A stretch of DNA of 64,000 nucleotides from Luteimonas sp. S4-F44 (GTDB lineage: Bacteria; Pseudomonadota; Gammaproteobacteria; Xanthomonadales; Xanthomonadaceae), in assembly GCF_022637415.1 (NCBI RefSeq), contig NZ_CP093340.1, forward strand, positions 248,001-312,000. The letters run 5' to 3'. Position 1 is the first letter of the stretch. Every line of letters begins with the position of its first letter. Under the pieces are notes generated by a model. That model did no database searches. It had not been told where the DNA came from and was given only the letters and a program-made list of their open reading frames with translations. Below, piece after piece: positions 16,493 to 25,956 of this stretch. Both the position numbers and the translations under genes were made by a program.

Positions 16493-17875
16493 TCAGACCA
16501 ACGGCGGCAGCAGATTCATCAGCAGCACCATGCACAGCCCGACCAGCGACACGATCGACTGCACCACCGAGATGGTCTTCGTCGCCTCGCCCATGCTCAT
16601 GCCGAAGGACTCCTTCACCAACCAGAAGCCCGCGTGGTTGGCGTAGTTGAAGAACAGCGAGCCGCAGCCGATGGACAGCGCCAGCAGCGGCAGGTTGAGC
16701 GTGGGCTCGGCCGCGCCCAGTGGTGCCAGCAGACCCGCCGCGCCGACCACGCCCACGGTCGCCGAGCCGGTGGAGACCGACAGCAGCATCGCGATCAGCC
16801 AGCCCAGCAGCAGCGGCGACAGGGCCAACTGCTGGCTCATGTGCACGATCGCATCGCCCACCCGGGCATCGGTCAGTACCTGCTGGAAGGCACCCCCGCC
16901 CGCGATGATCAGCAGCACGCCGGCCACCGGCTTGACGCTCTCGCCCAGCGCTTTGCGCACCGCCGTGGGCTCGCCTGGCCGCAGGACCACCATGGCCAGC
17001 ATCACGCCCAGCAGCATGGCGACGATCGGATGGCCAACGAAGGCAGCGACGTGCAGCACGGTCGAGCCTTCGGGGAGCAGCACCTCCGCCACTGCATGGC
17101 ACAGCATGAGCAGCGCGGGTGCCAGCGCCACGACGATGCCAAGCCCCAGTCCCGGTGGCGCGTGCTGCGCCGTCGCCGCGCCTTCAGCGGCGGCATCGGA
17201 ATCGAGCAGGGCCGCGTCGGGTCTTACCGACATGCGCGGCGCGATGAACATGCCGTAGACCGGCCCCGCCAGGACGATGGCCGGGATCGCGGCGATGAAG
17301 CCGTAGAGCATGGTCGCCCCCACGCTGGTGCCCAGGGTGGCGATGGCGGTCAGCGGCCCCGGATGCGGCGGCACCATGCCGTGCATGGCGGCCAGCGCCG
17401 CGATCACCGGCACGCCCACATACACATAGGCTGAGCCGCGACCCTCGCCGTGCGACTCGAGTTTGCGGGCCACGCCGAAGATCAGCGGAAGCAGGATCAC
17501 CAGCCCGACTTCGAAAAACATCGGGATGCCGATGATGAAGGCCACGCCTGCCATCGCCCACGGCAGCACACGCGGCGAGGCGCGCCGCAGGATGGCATTG
17601 GCCAGCGTGTCCGTCACGCCCGCCTGCGCCAGCACCTTGCCCAGCATGGCGCCCAGCGCCACCACCAGGCCGACGGCGCCCAGCGTCTTGCCGGCGCCGT
17701 TGCTCACCGCATGCACCAGCGCGTCCAGTGGCATGCCGGTGGCCAGGCCCGCGCCGAACGACACCAGCAACAAGGCCAGCAGCGGATGCAGCCGGGGCCG
17801 CGCCACGATCAGCAGCACCAGCACGACGACGCTGGCAAGGGCGATGAGCAGGACCTGGATATCGCTGGACGTCAT
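16493..17875 (-). CDS. GntP-family gluconate:H+ symporter (460 aa)
   Basis: An inner-membrane permease with about 12-14 helices over its full length, matching the gluconate/hexuronate GntP family (GntT, GntU, IdnT). Family stretches are clear: HPLLALLLVSFGAGLATGMP near the N-terminus, MVPPHPGPLTA in the middle, and GSATVG plus NHAGFWLVKESFG near the C-terminus. Length is normal. No gluconate kinase, Entner-Doudoroff gene or cognate regulator is adjacent, so the sugar acid carried (gluconate, idonate or another) is open. It runs toward the MocR gene with a 43-base gap. Confidence 0.92.
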   Translation of the reverse strand: MTSSDIQVLLIALASVVVLVLLIVARPRLHPLLALLLVSFGAGLATGMPLDALVHAVSNGAGKTLGAVGLVVALGAMLGKVLAQAGVTDTLANAILRRASPRVLPWAMAGVAFIIGIPMFFEVGLVILLPLIFGVARKLESHGEGRGSAYVYVGVPVIAALAAMHGMVPPHPGPLTAIATLGTSVGATMLYGFIAAIPAIVLAGPVYGMFIAPRMSVRPDAALLDSDAAAEGAATAQHAPPGLGLGIVVALAPALLMLCHAVAEVLLPEGSTVLHVAAFVGHPIVAMLLGVMLAMVVLRPGEPTAVRKALGESVKPVAGVLLIIAGGGAFQQVLTDARVGDAIVHMSQQLALSPLLLGWLIAMLLSVSTGSATVGVVGAAGLLAPLGAAEPTLNLPLLALSIGCGSLFFNYANHAGFWLVKESFGMSMGEATKTISVVQSIVSLVGLCMVLLMNLLPPLV

Positions 17876-18059
17876 GGGGGCGGCGGTGCGTGGAGGCCGG
17901 CCGCGAGCATAGTCCGCCTGCTGTCCGCCCCGTGTGTCGCCGCTGGCGACGGTGCGGCGCCGCGTCGATGAACCGCGCCCGGCATCGGCGACCGCCGTTC
18001 ACTGCTGCTTCGCGCAGCCCGCAGAAGACTCGGCTCACCCTTTTCCTGGAGCCCTATCG

Positions 18060-18488
18060 ATGAAGACGACCCTGATCCGTGGCCTGGTGTTCGCGCTGTC
18101 CCTGGCCGCCGGCGCCGCCGTTGCGCAGGACGCCATGACCAGCGCCCAGGTCCGCACCACGCTGACCGAAGGCGGCTATACCGACGTGACCGATCTCGAA
18201 TTCAAGGATGGCTTATGGAAGGCCGACGCCAGGGATGCCAACGGGCGCAAGATCGATGTCCGTCTCGATCCGGCGACCGGTCGCGTCTATCCGGACACTG
18301 CCGGCGCGACGACGCTGGGCGAGGCCGACATCCGCGCCAAGCTCACTGCCGCGGGTTTCACCAAGATCGAGGACGTGAAGTTCGATGACGGCCTGTGGGA
18401 AGCCGAGGCCGATACCCGCGAAGGCCAGCGCGTCGACCTCAAGCTCGATCCGCAGGACGGGCGCGTGATCAGCCAGTCGCGCGACTGA
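18060..18488 (+). CDS. Secreted protein with two PepSY repeats (142 aa)
   Basis: A periplasmic protein. A signal peptide (1-22, cleavage after AAVA) is followed by two related PepSY-like units at about 28-80 and 87-140. Each has the pattern L-x-x-x-G(Y/F)-x-x-(I/V)-x-D-(L/V)-x-F-x-(D/K)-G-L-W followed by V-x-L-D-P-x-x-G-R-V. PepSY units often inhibit peptidases or sense envelope stress; no client is adjacent. The start at 18060 has TGGAG upstream. A strong hairpin follows 25 bases after the stop. Confidence 0.85.
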   Translation: MKTTLIRGLVFALSLAAGAAVAQDAMTSAQVRTTLTEGGYTDVTDLEFKDGLWKADARDANGRKIDVRLDPATGRVYPDTAGATTLGEADIRAKLTAAGFTKIEDVKFDDGLWEAEADTREGQRVDLKLDPQDGRVISQSRD

Positions 18489-18512
18489 CCGCAGCGCGAC
18501 ACCACGCTTCGA

Positions 18513-18536
18513 AACGCCCGGCGCAAGCCGGGCGTT
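18513..18536 (+). terminator. Terminator-like hairpin after the PepSY gene
   Basis: A perfect 10-bp stem, AACGCCCGGC against GCCGGGCGTT, closes a GCAA tetraloop. It sits 25 bases after the PepSY stop and 41 bases before the converging gene's stop. The T run is short (TTGT), so it may act on both strands or need Rho. Confidence 0.75.
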
Positions 18537-18576
18537 GTCGTATCAAGGATTGACGCCGTGCGCGAATGCTGCCGGA

Positions 18577-19077
18577 TCAGTCGCCGCGCTCGGGACGCGG
18601 CACGTCGCCCGGCATCGCGTCGCGGACGCAGTTGGCGGCGGTGCGCGGTTGTTCGGGCGTTGCGACCAGGCAGTGCGCCGCGGCCTGGGCCCAGCGCGAG
18701 ACCGCGTCGCGACGGTCGGCCAGCGCGCCGGTCTCGACCAGCCAGTGCGCGATGTCGAGCATGCGTTGGCGATCGTCGAGCGAGGCGACCGCATCGAGTG
18801 CCGCGGCGCTGACCACGAAACTGTGCGCGAAGGCCGCGGTCGCCCGCTCGGCGGTCTGCGCCGGGTCCAGCCGTCCGTCGTCCGCCACCAGCAGCTCCTG
18901 CAGGCGGATGGCCTCGCGCGCCTTGAGATCGCCGGCCGAGCCGATGCTCGTGCGCAGCATGACCGTCGTGCCCAATGCGCCGATGAAGATGCCGCCCAGC
19001 AGCACGAACACCGCGCCGATCATCATCGGCGTGCGCGATGCGGGCTCGGCCCGGGGAGTCGGATCGGGATGGGTCAC
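18577..19077 (-). CDS. Uncharacterised single-pass membrane protein (166 aa)
   Basis: One membrane helix at about 17-40 after a short charged cytosolic start, followed by a soluble, largely helical domain of about 120 residues with two Cys residues in its last quarter. I do not recognise the family. The GTG at 19077 is well supported by AGGAGG 7 bases upstream. It is followed by the PepSY gene on the other strand and preceded by an EF-hand protein gene 42 bases upstream on the same strand, so the two may be cotranscribed. Function unknown. Confidence 0.7.
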   Translation of the reverse strand: MTHPDPTPRAEPASRTPMMIGAVFVLLGGIFIGALGTTVMLRTSIGSAGDLKAREAIRLQELLVADDGRLDPAQTAERATAAFAHSFVVSAAALDAVASLDDRQRMLDIAHWLVETGALADRRDAVSRWAQAAAHCLVATPEQPRTAANCVRDAMPGDVPRPERGD

Positions 19078-19119
19078 GCCTGGCCTCCTGTGCCGGCCAC
19101 AGCGGCCGGGCCGGCTAGG

Positions 19120-19497
19120 CTAACGCAGCCAGCCGGCGAGTTCCTCGCGGCTGAGGCGGCCATCGCGATTGCTGTCCACCGCGTCGAACTCCGCCAAGAG
19201 CGTGGGATGGGCGCGCGCCTCGGCGCGGCTGATGTAGCCGTCGCCGTTGACATCGAGCGCGGCGAAATCGATCCGGTAGGCGCTCGTCGTTGCCGGGCGC
19301 GGCTCGTAGGAGCGGATGATCACCTGCTGGCCATCGGCGCCGTCGTAGGTCACCACGCCCGTCTGGCGTCCGCTCTGCGACGACACCGCCGGCGGATCGG
19401 CGAGCGGCTCCAGTGCGCTGGTGCTCACTTGCGCGGATGCGGCGGCGGGCAGCGCGAGCGCGATCAGCGCGGCAGGCAGCAGGCGGTAGTGGGACAT
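19120..19497 (-). CDS. Secreted EF-hand calcium-binding protein (125 aa)
   Basis: A signal peptide (1-22, cut near ASA-QV) precedes about 55 residues of linker and then two EF-hand loops: DVNGDGYISRAE and DSNRDGRLSREE. Both have the canonical Asp/Asn ligands at positions 1, 3, 5 and the acidic residue at 12, so calcium binding in the periplasm is likely. Similar small EF-hand proteins are common in Xanthomonadaceae with no assigned role. It lies upstream of the single-pass membrane protein gene. Confidence 0.85.
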   Translation of the reverse strand: MSHYRLLPAALIALALPAAASAQVSTSALEPLADPPAVSSQSGRQTGVVTYDGADGQQVIIRSYEPRPATTSAYRIDFAALDVNGDGYISRAEARAHPTLLAEFDAVDSNRDGRLSREELAGWLR

Positions 19498-19580
19498 GGC
19501 GTGCTCCTGGGGACGAGGCCTCTACGATGCCGCGCCGATGCCATGCGGAACATGAACGCGCTGCCGCATCGCGGCACGCG

Positions 19581-20351
19581 TCATGCGGCCCGCTGGCGCA
19601 GCTGCAGCACGACCGTCTGCACGACCAGCAACGTCGCGATGCCCAGCGCGACCCAGGCCGAGGTCGTCGCCCCGGCCAGCGGCCAGTCGGTCTGCTTGAT
19701 CCACACCGCAAACAGCCCCCACAGTGCGACCGCGGCATAAGCCGGGTTGCCGCGCATGCGCGCATTGAGCACCAGCAACAGTGCGGCCGCGATCACCCAC
19801 AGCGCCAGGCTCCAGCCGAGCATGCGCGAGGTCGGCAGCCACTGGTAGGCGACGATGGTCTGCGCGATGTTGAGGAAGGCGGCCAGCGACAACCACCCCG
19901 CGTGCAGCGACAGCGCCACCCAGGCGATGCGCCGGCCGCGCGCGGCGTTGCCGTCCGACAGCCGTACCGCGCACCAGGCCAGGCACGCGAGTGCACCGAC
20001 GATCACCGCGACGCACGCGATGAACTGACCGGCCGAGAACAACGGCATCCAAATCGTGGTCAGCGCGAACCCCAGGGCGGCGACCGGGGCGATACGCGCG
20101 AGCAATGGATCGTGACGGCGTGCGCCGGTCGCCTGCCAGGCGGCGTAGGCGATGTCGAGCAGGAAGATCAGGCCCCAGACCGAGAACGCGTAGCCGGCCG
20201 CGACCAGCAGCGTCGGGTAGCGCCCCGACACCGTGCCCTGGTCAGGGCCGAATGCACCGGTCTGCGACAGCCAGCCGACGATGGGCATGGCGAGCGAACA
20301 CAGCAGCACGAGCAGGCGCATGGACGCGATCCAGGAGTCGACCGCGGGCAT
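19581..20351 (-). CDS. TspO/MBR-related polytopic membrane protein (256 aa)
   Basis: Seven or eight hydrophobic segments fill the protein. The stretch YAFSVWGLIFLLDIAYAAWQ resembles the longer bacterial relatives of the TspO/MBR tryptophan-rich sensory family, as do the later TIWMPLFS and SLHAGWLSLAAFLNIAQT. These longer relatives are uncharacterised. A porphyrin or lipid ligand would be a guess from the family. Start ATG at 20351; an inner Met at residue 11 is an alternative just before the first helix. Confidence 0.68.
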   Translation of the reverse strand: MPAVDSWIASMRLLVLLCSLAMPIVGWLSQTGAFGPDQGTVSGRYPTLLVAAGYAFSVWGLIFLLDIAYAAWQATGARRHDPLLARIAPVAALGFALTTIWMPLFSAGQFIACVAVIVGALACLAWCAVRLSDGNAARGRRIAWVALSLHAGWLSLAAFLNIAQTIVAYQWLPTSRMLGWSLALWVIAAALLLVLNARMRGNPAYAAVALWGLFAVWIKQTDWPLAGATTSAWVALGIATLLVVQTVVLQLRQRAA

Positions 20352-20417
20352 GGTCGCACGGCCGCGTGACGGCCGCGCAGTGCGGGCGCGGGGCGGTGTC
20401 GCCGACCGGCCGTGCGC

Positions 20418-22442
20418 TCAGGCGGCCATGCCGCTGTGCCGCAGCAATGCAGCGATGTCGGGATCGCGGCCGCGGAACGCGCGGAAGTTCTCGGCCGCAT
20501 CGCGGCTGCCGCCGCGTGTCAGGATCTCGTCGCGGAACCGGGCGCCGGTCTGCGCCAGACGGTCCGGGGCCTGCTCGAACGCGGCATAGGCGTCGGCGCT
20601 GAGCACCTCGGCCCATTTGTAGCTGTAGTAGCCAGCCGCATAGCCGCCGGCGAAGATGTGCGCGAACTGGTGCGGGAACCGGTGCCAGGCCGGCGTGCGC
20701 AGCACCGCGACCTCGTCGCGCACGCGCTCGAGCAGGGCGAGTGCATCGTCCTGGGCCGGGTCGAAGCCGGCGTGCAACTGCATGTCGAACAGCGCGAACT
20801 CGATCTGGCGCAGCGTCTGCAGGCCGCTTTGGAAGTTGCGCGCGGCCAGCATGCGGTCGAACAGATCGCGCGGCAGCGGCGCGCCCGTGTCCACGTGCGC
20901 GGTCATCGCTTCGACGCGCGGCCACTCCCAGCAGAAGTTCTCCATGAACTGGCTCGGCAGTTCGACCGCGTCCCACTCCACGCCGTTGATGCCGGCGATC
21001 GGCAGTTCGCCGACCGCGGTCAGCAACTGGTGCAGGCCGTGGCCCATCTCGTGGAACAGCGTGGTCACCTCGCCGTGGGTGAACGTCGCCGGGCGACCAT
21101 CGGCGCCGCGGCCGAAGTTGCACACCAGGTACACCAGCGGCGTCTGCACATGGGCGCCGGTCGCGCGACGGTTGCGGCAGTCGTCCATCCACGCACCGCC
21201 GCGCTTGCCTTCGCGCGCGTACAGGTCGAGATAGAACTGCCCGACCAGCGTGCCATCGCCGTCGACCAGCCGGTAGAAGCGCACATCCGGATGCCAGACC
21301 GGGGCGCTGTCGGTTTCGACGCGCAGACCGTAGAGGGCGTGGATCAGGTCGAACAGGCCGGCGAGCACGCGATCCTGCGTGAAGTACTGCTTGACCGTCT
21401 GTGCCGAGTAGTCGTAACGCGCCTGGCGCAGACGCTCGGCGGCGAACGCGACGTCCCAGGGCTGCAGCGTATCCAGGCCCAGCGTGTCGCGCGCGAACGT
21501 CTCGAGCGCATCGCGGTCGCGCTGGGCATGCGGACGTGCGCGCGCCGCGAGGTCGCGCAGGAAGCCGAGCACGTCGTCCGGCGAGGTCGCCATCTTGGTC
21601 GCCAGCGACAGGCTGGCGTAGTCGTCGAAGCCCAGCAACGTGGCCTGCTCGGCGCGCAGCATCAGGATCCGGGCGATCAACGGGCCGTTGTCGCGCTCCG
21701 CAGGACCGGCCTCGGACGCGCGCAGGCCGTAGGCGCGGTACAGCGTCTCGCGCAGGTCGCGATCCTCGGCGTAGGTCTGCACCGGCAGGTAACACGGCAT
21801 CTGCAGCGTGAGCGTCCAGCCAGGCCGTCCGGCTTTCTCGGCGGCTGCGCGCGCCGCGGCGACGACATCATCGGGCAGGCCGGCCAGCCGCGCGGCATCG
21901 TCGACATGCAGCGAAAACGCATCGGTCGCATCGAGCACGTGCTCGGAGAACTGCGCCGACAGCGCGGCCAGCTCCTGACGGACCGCCGACAGCCGCGCCT
22001 TGCCTTCGGCGTCGAGCGCGGCGCCGCCGAGGCGGAAGTCGCGCAGTGCGTGGGCGATCACCCGTCGACGCAGCGGATCGAGGCCGAGCGCATCGGCCTC
22101 GTCGGACAGACGCCGGTACTGGGCGTACAGCGCCTCGTCCTGGGCGAGGGCGTTGAAGAAGGCGGTCACCTTCGGCAGGGCGGCGTTGTAGGCCGCGCGC
22201 AGTTCGGGCGTGTTGACCACGGCGTTCAGGTGCGAGACCTGGTTCCAGGCGCGCCCCAGGCGCTCGGTCGCATCCTCGAGCGGGACCACGACCTGCTCCC
22301 AGCCCACCGGCTGGGTCCGGCCCGCGACCGCCAGCGCGGCCTCGGCCTCGGCGACGAGCGCATCGATCGCCGGCTGCACGTGCGCCGGCGTGATGGCGTC
22401 GAAACGGGGCAGGCCGGAGAAGTCGAGCAGCGGATTGGTCAT
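20418..22442 (-). CDS. prlC: Oligopeptidase A, M3 zinc metallopeptidase (674 aa)
   Basis: A cytosolic peptidase that degrades short peptides, including cleaved signal peptides. The zinc motif HEMGH is at 464-468, with the third ligand Glu about 25 residues on (GVEWDAVELPSQ). The C-terminal YYSYKWAEVLSADAYAAF stretch is typical of M3A enzymes. The length matches E. coli OpdA/PrlC (680 aa). It stands alone between a TspO-like gene and a 420-base gap. Confidence 0.95.
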   Translation of the reverse strand: MTNPLLDFSGLPRFDAITPAHVQPAIDALVAEAEAALAVAGRTQPVGWEQVVVPLEDATERLGRAWNQVSHLNAVVNTPELRAAYNAALPKVTAFFNALAQDEALYAQYRRLSDEADALGLDPLRRRVIAHALRDFRLGGAALDAEGKARLSAVRQELAALSAQFSEHVLDATDAFSLHVDDAARLAGLPDDVVAAARAAAEKAGRPGWTLTLQMPCYLPVQTYAEDRDLRETLYRAYGLRASEAGPAERDNGPLIARILMLRAEQATLLGFDDYASLSLATKMATSPDDVLGFLRDLAARARPHAQRDRDALETFARDTLGLDTLQPWDVAFAAERLRQARYDYSAQTVKQYFTQDRVLAGLFDLIHALYGLRVETDSAPVWHPDVRFYRLVDGDGTLVGQFYLDLYAREGKRGGAWMDDCRNRRATGAHVQTPLVYLVCNFGRGADGRPATFTHGEVTTLFHEMGHGLHQLLTAVGELPIAGINGVEWDAVELPSQFMENFCWEWPRVEAMTAHVDTGAPLPRDLFDRMLAARNFQSGLQTLRQIEFALFDMQLHAGFDPAQDDALALLERVRDEVAVLRTPAWHRFPHQFAHIFAGGYAAGYYSYKWAEVLSADAYAAFEQAPDRLAQTGARFRDEILTRGGSRDAAENFRAFRGRDPDIAALLRHSGMAA

Positions 22443-22862
22443 CGTCGGGCACAGCGGCTTGGGGACGTTCGATTCTAGGGGCTCGCGGCGTTGGGCGATG
22501 TCACAGACCGCTTCGCTCCTCCGCCGCGTTAGACGAAGTCGCGTTCACAACCCTTACCGCAGTGGGCTGGCGGCCGGAGGCCACGTCAAGCGCGCCATGG
22601 ATGGCGCGCGCCCGAGTCAAGGCAGGATGCCTTGTCGAGTGAAGAGTGGCTTCCGGCCGGCAGCCCGCTGCCCACTTGAAGTCGAGCTGCAATGCTGGCG
22701 CGAACGACGCGCCCCTTCAGGAAACCAACTGCCATTCCAGCCTCAACCTCCGCATGCACGCGGGCTATACCGAGACACGGGCACGCACGCGATGCGCTCC
22801 CCCGCGATCGCCGGACAGCGTTATCGTGTTGGACTCCCGCGCCGCGCGCCGCCGACCGCCCC
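22443..22862. other. 420-base gap with a nested inverted-repeat element
   Basis: No gene is supported. It separates divergent prlC and an antiporter gene, so it must hold both promoters, but I cannot assign -35/-10 boxes. Its middle third is taken by the palindromic element at 22565-22665 described separately. Confidence 0.5.
22565..22665. repeat. Nested palindromic element (three hairpins)
   Basis: An outer imperfect inverted repeat (22565-22584 against 22646-22665, 18 of 20 matching) encloses two inner hairpins: GCGCGCCAT/ATGGCGCGC (22590-22609) and AAGGCA/TGCCTT (22619-22633). The outer arms are GC-rich. The whole could fold into a three-way or four-way junction. It may be a dispersed repeat of REP/BIME type or an untranslated RNA. 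Confidence 0.6.
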
Positions 22863-24494
22863 ATGCATTCGATCGAAGTCGTCCTGGTGATGCTGCTGGC
22901 GGTCGTCGTCAGCGGCTATCTGACCCGCGTGCTGCAGCGCTGGCTGCCGCTTCCGCTACCGGTGGTGCAGATCGCACTGGGCGCGACGATCGCCGGCGTG
23001 TTCGGGCGGGGCGTCACGCTCGACCCGCACCTGTTCTTCGTGCTCTTCCTGCCGCCGCTGCTGTTCCTCGACGGCTGGCGGATCCCCAAGAGCGGCCTGT
23101 TCCGCGACCGTCGCGTGATCCTGCAACTGGCCCTGGGGCTGGTGGTGTTCACCGTGCTCGGCGCCGGTCTGCTGATCCACTGGATGATCCCGGCGATGCC
23201 GCTGGCGGTGGCGTTCGCGCTGGCCGCGATCCTGTCGCCGACCGATCCGGTCGCGGTGTCGTCGATCGCCGCGCGCGCACCGATTCCCTCGCGCGTCATG
23301 CACATCTTGGAGGGCGAGTCGCTGCTCAACGACGCCTCGGGCTTGGTGTGCTTCCGCTTCGCGGTGGCCGCCGCGCTGACCGGCGGCTTCTCGCTGCTCT
23401 CCGCCTCGCTGACCTTCCTGTGGGTGGCCCTGGCTGGCGTCGCGGTCGGCGCGGCGTTCACGATCGCGATCAACCGCGGACATGCGCTGGTCTCGCGCGT
23501 GTTCGGCGAGGAGGCGGGCACGCCGATCCTGATCAGCCTGCTGACGCCGTTCGGCGCCTACCTGCTGGCCGAGCAGATCGGTGCCTCAGGCATCCTCGCT
23601 GCCGTGGCAGCCGGCATCACGATGAGCTACGTCGAGCTCAGCGGCCGCGCCCTGGCGACGACCCGGGTGCAGCGCGCTGCAGTCTGGGACACGGTGCAGT
23701 TCTCGCTCAACGGCATCATCTTCGTGCTGTTGGGCGAGCAACTACCGTGGATCGTCGACCGCGCGGTGAGCACGGTGCGCGAGGCCGGCCACGTCACGCC
23801 GTGGTGGCTGCTGGTCTACGTGCTGGCGATCTACGCCGGCTTGTTCGCATTGCGCTTCGCCTGGGTGTGGGTGACCTTGTGGATCGCCCTGTCGCGCAGC
23901 GGTGCGGAGCGGCGGCTGCCGGCGACGCGGCTGGTTGCGGCGATGTCGCTGGCCGGTGTGCGCGGCGCGATCACGCTGGCGGGTGTGCTGACGCTGCCGC
24001 TGGCGCTGTATGACGGCACGCCGTTTCCGGCGCGCGACCTGGCGATTTTTCTGGCGGCGGCGGTGATCCTGATCTCGCTGCTGCTCGGCAGCTTGGTGTT
24101 GCCGCGGCTGCTGCGCGGCCTCACCGCGCCGGTCGAGGACGAGAGCGACCGTGAGATGGATCTGGCGCTGTACGAGGGCGCGGCCGCCGCGGTGGCGGCC
24201 GTGGAGCGCGCGCAGCATGCGCTGCCCGAGGCCAAATCCGAGCCCGACCTCTACGCCAGTGCCGCGGTCCGGGTCATGGCGCTGTACGAGGACCGGCTGC
24301 GCCGCGAGGCGGGCGGCGGCATCGATGCCGAAGAGCTACGCCGCGCCGATCACGCCGAGCGCGCGCTGCGCATCGCGGCCGTCGCGGCCGAGCGCGAATG
24401 CATCTACAGCCTCGCCCGCCATCGCCGGATCTCCGACGAGGTCGCGCGCCGGCTGGTCCGCGATCTCGATCTGCTCGAGGCGCGCTACCGCTGA
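22863..24494 (+). CDS. CPA1-family Na+/H+ antiporter (543 aa)
   Basis: Exchanges cytosolic Na+ (or K+) for protons across the inner membrane. About 12 helices cover residues 5-420. Core motifs of the NhaP/NHE group are present: PTDPVAV and GESLLNDASG with the ion-binding acidic residues, and the later helix with AGVRGAITLAGVL. A cytosolic tail of about 110 residues is helical and charged. I start at ATG 22863 because it opens the first membrane helix; longer versions would read through the repeat element upstream. Confidence 0.92.
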   Translation: MHSIEVVLVMLLAVVVSGYLTRVLQRWLPLPLPVVQIALGATIAGVFGRGVTLDPHLFFVLFLPPLLFLDGWRIPKSGLFRDRRVILQLALGLVVFTVLGAGLLIHWMIPAMPLAVAFALAAILSPTDPVAVSSIAARAPIPSRVMHILEGESLLNDASGLVCFRFAVAAALTGGFSLLSASLTFLWVALAGVAVGAAFTIAINRGHALVSRVFGEEAGTPILISLLTPFGAYLLAEQIGASGILAAVAAGITMSYVELSGRALATTRVQRAAVWDTVQFSLNGIIFVLLGEQLPWIVDRAVSTVREAGHVTPWWLLVYVLAIYAGLFALRFAWVWVTLWIALSRSGAERRLPATRLVAAMSLAGVRGAITLAGVLTLPLALYDGTPFPARDLAIFLAAAVILISLLLGSLVLPRLLRGLTAPVEDESDREMDLALYEGAAAAVAAVERAQHALPEAKSEPDLYASAAVRVMALYEDRLRREAGGGIDAEELRRADHAERALRIAAVAAERECIYSLARHRRISDEVARRLVRDLDLLEARYR

Positions 24495-24498
24495 CCGA

Positions 24499-24753
24499 CT
24501 ACGGCGCCGTCGCCCGTTCCAGATGGGCGAGCAGGGCGAACGCGGCATTGCGCGATGCCCCACACATGTCCTCGGCCGGGCGCAGCGAGGCGCAGAACGC
24601 GGGTCGTTCGGGACGGCCGAACAGCCGGCAGCGCAGTGTCTCGTCGAGCTGCACACACGCCACGCCCGCCGGCTTGCCGTCGGGCATGCCGGGAATCGGC
24701 GAGGTGATCGACGGCGCGATGCAGCACGCCGCGCAGGCCGGACGGCAGTCCAT
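24499..24753 (-). CDS. YkgJ-family cysteine-cluster protein (84 aa)
   Basis: A small cytosolic protein of the YkgJ/UPF0153 family, thought to bind zinc or an iron centre through conserved Cys. The N-terminal cluster CxxxCxxCC (Cys3, 7, 10, 11) is followed by single Cys in GVACVQLDE, LRCRLFG, AFCASL and MCG, all at family positions. It ends 4 bases after the converging antiporter gene. The next gene on the same strand is 12 bases upstream. Confidence 0.85.
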   Translation of the reverse strand: MDCRPACAACCIAPSITSPIPGMPDGKPAGVACVQLDETLRCRLFGRPERPAFCASLRPAEDMCGASRNAAFALLAHLERATAP

Positions 24754-24765
24754 CGGTGCCCGCCG

Positions 24766-25101
24766 TCAGCGGCGCCGGCGCACGACCGCCAGTGCCACCA
24801 GGATCAGGCCGGTCGCCTCGATCATCGCCAGTCCGATGCCGATGACGCTGTAGAACAGCCCCGTCGCCGCGAACGGCAGCGCGGCACTGGTGACATAGGC
24901 CTGCAACAGCGGATAGGTCACCGCCGCGAGCACCTGGGCGGCCAACATCACGCCGAATCCCCAGGCCGCCAGCCGCACTGCAAACGGGTCGGCCGCCCGC
25001 TGCCGCAGCACCAGCGCGAGCGCGACAGCGAGCGCGATCAGCAGCGGCACGCGAGCCGGCAACTGCATGAGCATCGACATCAACAGCGCCTGGACGTCCA
25101 C
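24766..25101 (-). CDS. Small four-helix membrane protein of unknown function (111 aa)
   Basis: Four hydrophobic segments (about 7-32, 42-65, 72-90, 92-107) with an Arg-rich tail. I do not recognise the family. It starts with GTG at 25101, 9 bases after the aroE stop; an inner ATG at residue 8 is an alternative. It sits between aroE and the ykgJ-like gene on the same strand, so all three are probably one transcript. Confidence 0.7.
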   Translation of the reverse strand: MDVQALLMSMLMQLPARVPLLIALAVALALVLRQRAADPFAVRLAAWGFGVMLAAQVLAAVTYPLLQAYVTSAALPFAATGLFYSVIGIGLAMIEATGLILVALAVVRRRR

Positions 25102-25110
25102 CGTCGGCCC

Positions 25111-25956
25111 TTAGTCCGCGCTGACCAGCGCGACGTTGCGCGACTGCAGAGATGCGAACACCGCATCGGTCTCCGGGCGCACGCCGTGCCAGAGCGCGAA
25201 GCTCTCGGCCGCCTGCTCGACCAGCATGCCCAGCCCGTCGATCGCATCGCGCACGCCGTGGGCGCGCGCCCAGGCCAGGAACGGCACCGACGCCTCACCG
25301 TAGTTGAGGTCGACTGCGGCGGTGCGCATGCCCACCAGGGCGCGTGGCAGCGCCGGGACAGTGCCGGCGCGCCCGGCGGAAGTGGCGTTGACGATCAGGT
25401 CGAACTCGCCCGCCTCGCCGACGCGTTCGAGATAGCGTGGATGCACCCGCCCGGGCTCGCCGAGCGCATCGGCCAACGCGTCGGCGCGCTCGGGCGTGCG
25501 GTTGACGATCGTCAGGCCGTCGACCCCGGCTTCCAGCAGCGCCCCGGCGACCCCGCGTGCCGCGCCGCCGGCGCCGATCAGCAACGTCCGCCGCCCGCGC
25601 AGATCCAGGCCGTGGCGATCGGTCAGATCGCGGACCAGGCCGGCGCCGTCGGTGTTGTCGCCATGCCAGGTCGCGCCGCGGCGCACCAGCGTATTGACCG
25701 CGCCCACACGTTGCGCGCGTTCGGACTGCGTGTCGGCCAATGCGAACGCCGCCTCTTTCAGCGGCAGCGTGACGTTGGCGCCGGTGCCGCCCGATGTCGC
25801 GAAGGCCGTCAACGCCTCGGTGAAGGCCGAAGGCGCGGCATCGATCGCGGTGTAGTCGATCGCGATCCCGGTCTGCCGCCCGAACGCGGCATGGATCCGC
25901 GGCGACAGCGAATGGGCGACGGGATGGCCGAACACGGCGTAGCGGGGGCTGGGCAT
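25111..25956 (-). CDS. aroE: Shikimate dehydrogenase (281 aa)
   Basis: Catalyses the NADPH-dependent reduction of 3-dehydroshikimate to shikimate in aromatic amino acid and chorismate synthesis. The N-terminal substrate domain has [13 protein letters not shown] and the catalytic lysine in NVTLPLKE. The Rossmann part has GAGGAARG, and NRTPERA provides the NADP phosphate pocket. The GDNTDGAG stretch carries the conserved Asp. Length is normal. Chorismate is also the substrate of the pigment chorismatase 4 kb away, though no regulatory link is visible. Confidence 0.96.
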   Translation of the reverse strand: MPSPRYAVFGHPVAHSLSPRIHAAFGRQTGIAIDYTAIDAAPSAFTEALTAFATSGGTGANVTLPLKEAAFALADTQSERAQRVGAVNTLVRRGATWHGDNTDGAGLVRDLTDRHGLDLRGRRTLLIGAGGAARGVAGALLEAGVDGLTIVNRTPERADALADALGEPGRVHPRYLERVGEAGEFDLIVNATSAGRAGTVPALPRALVGMRTAAVDLNYGEASVPFLAWARAHGVRDAIDGLGMLVEQAAESFALWHGVRPETDAVFASLQSRNVALVSAD

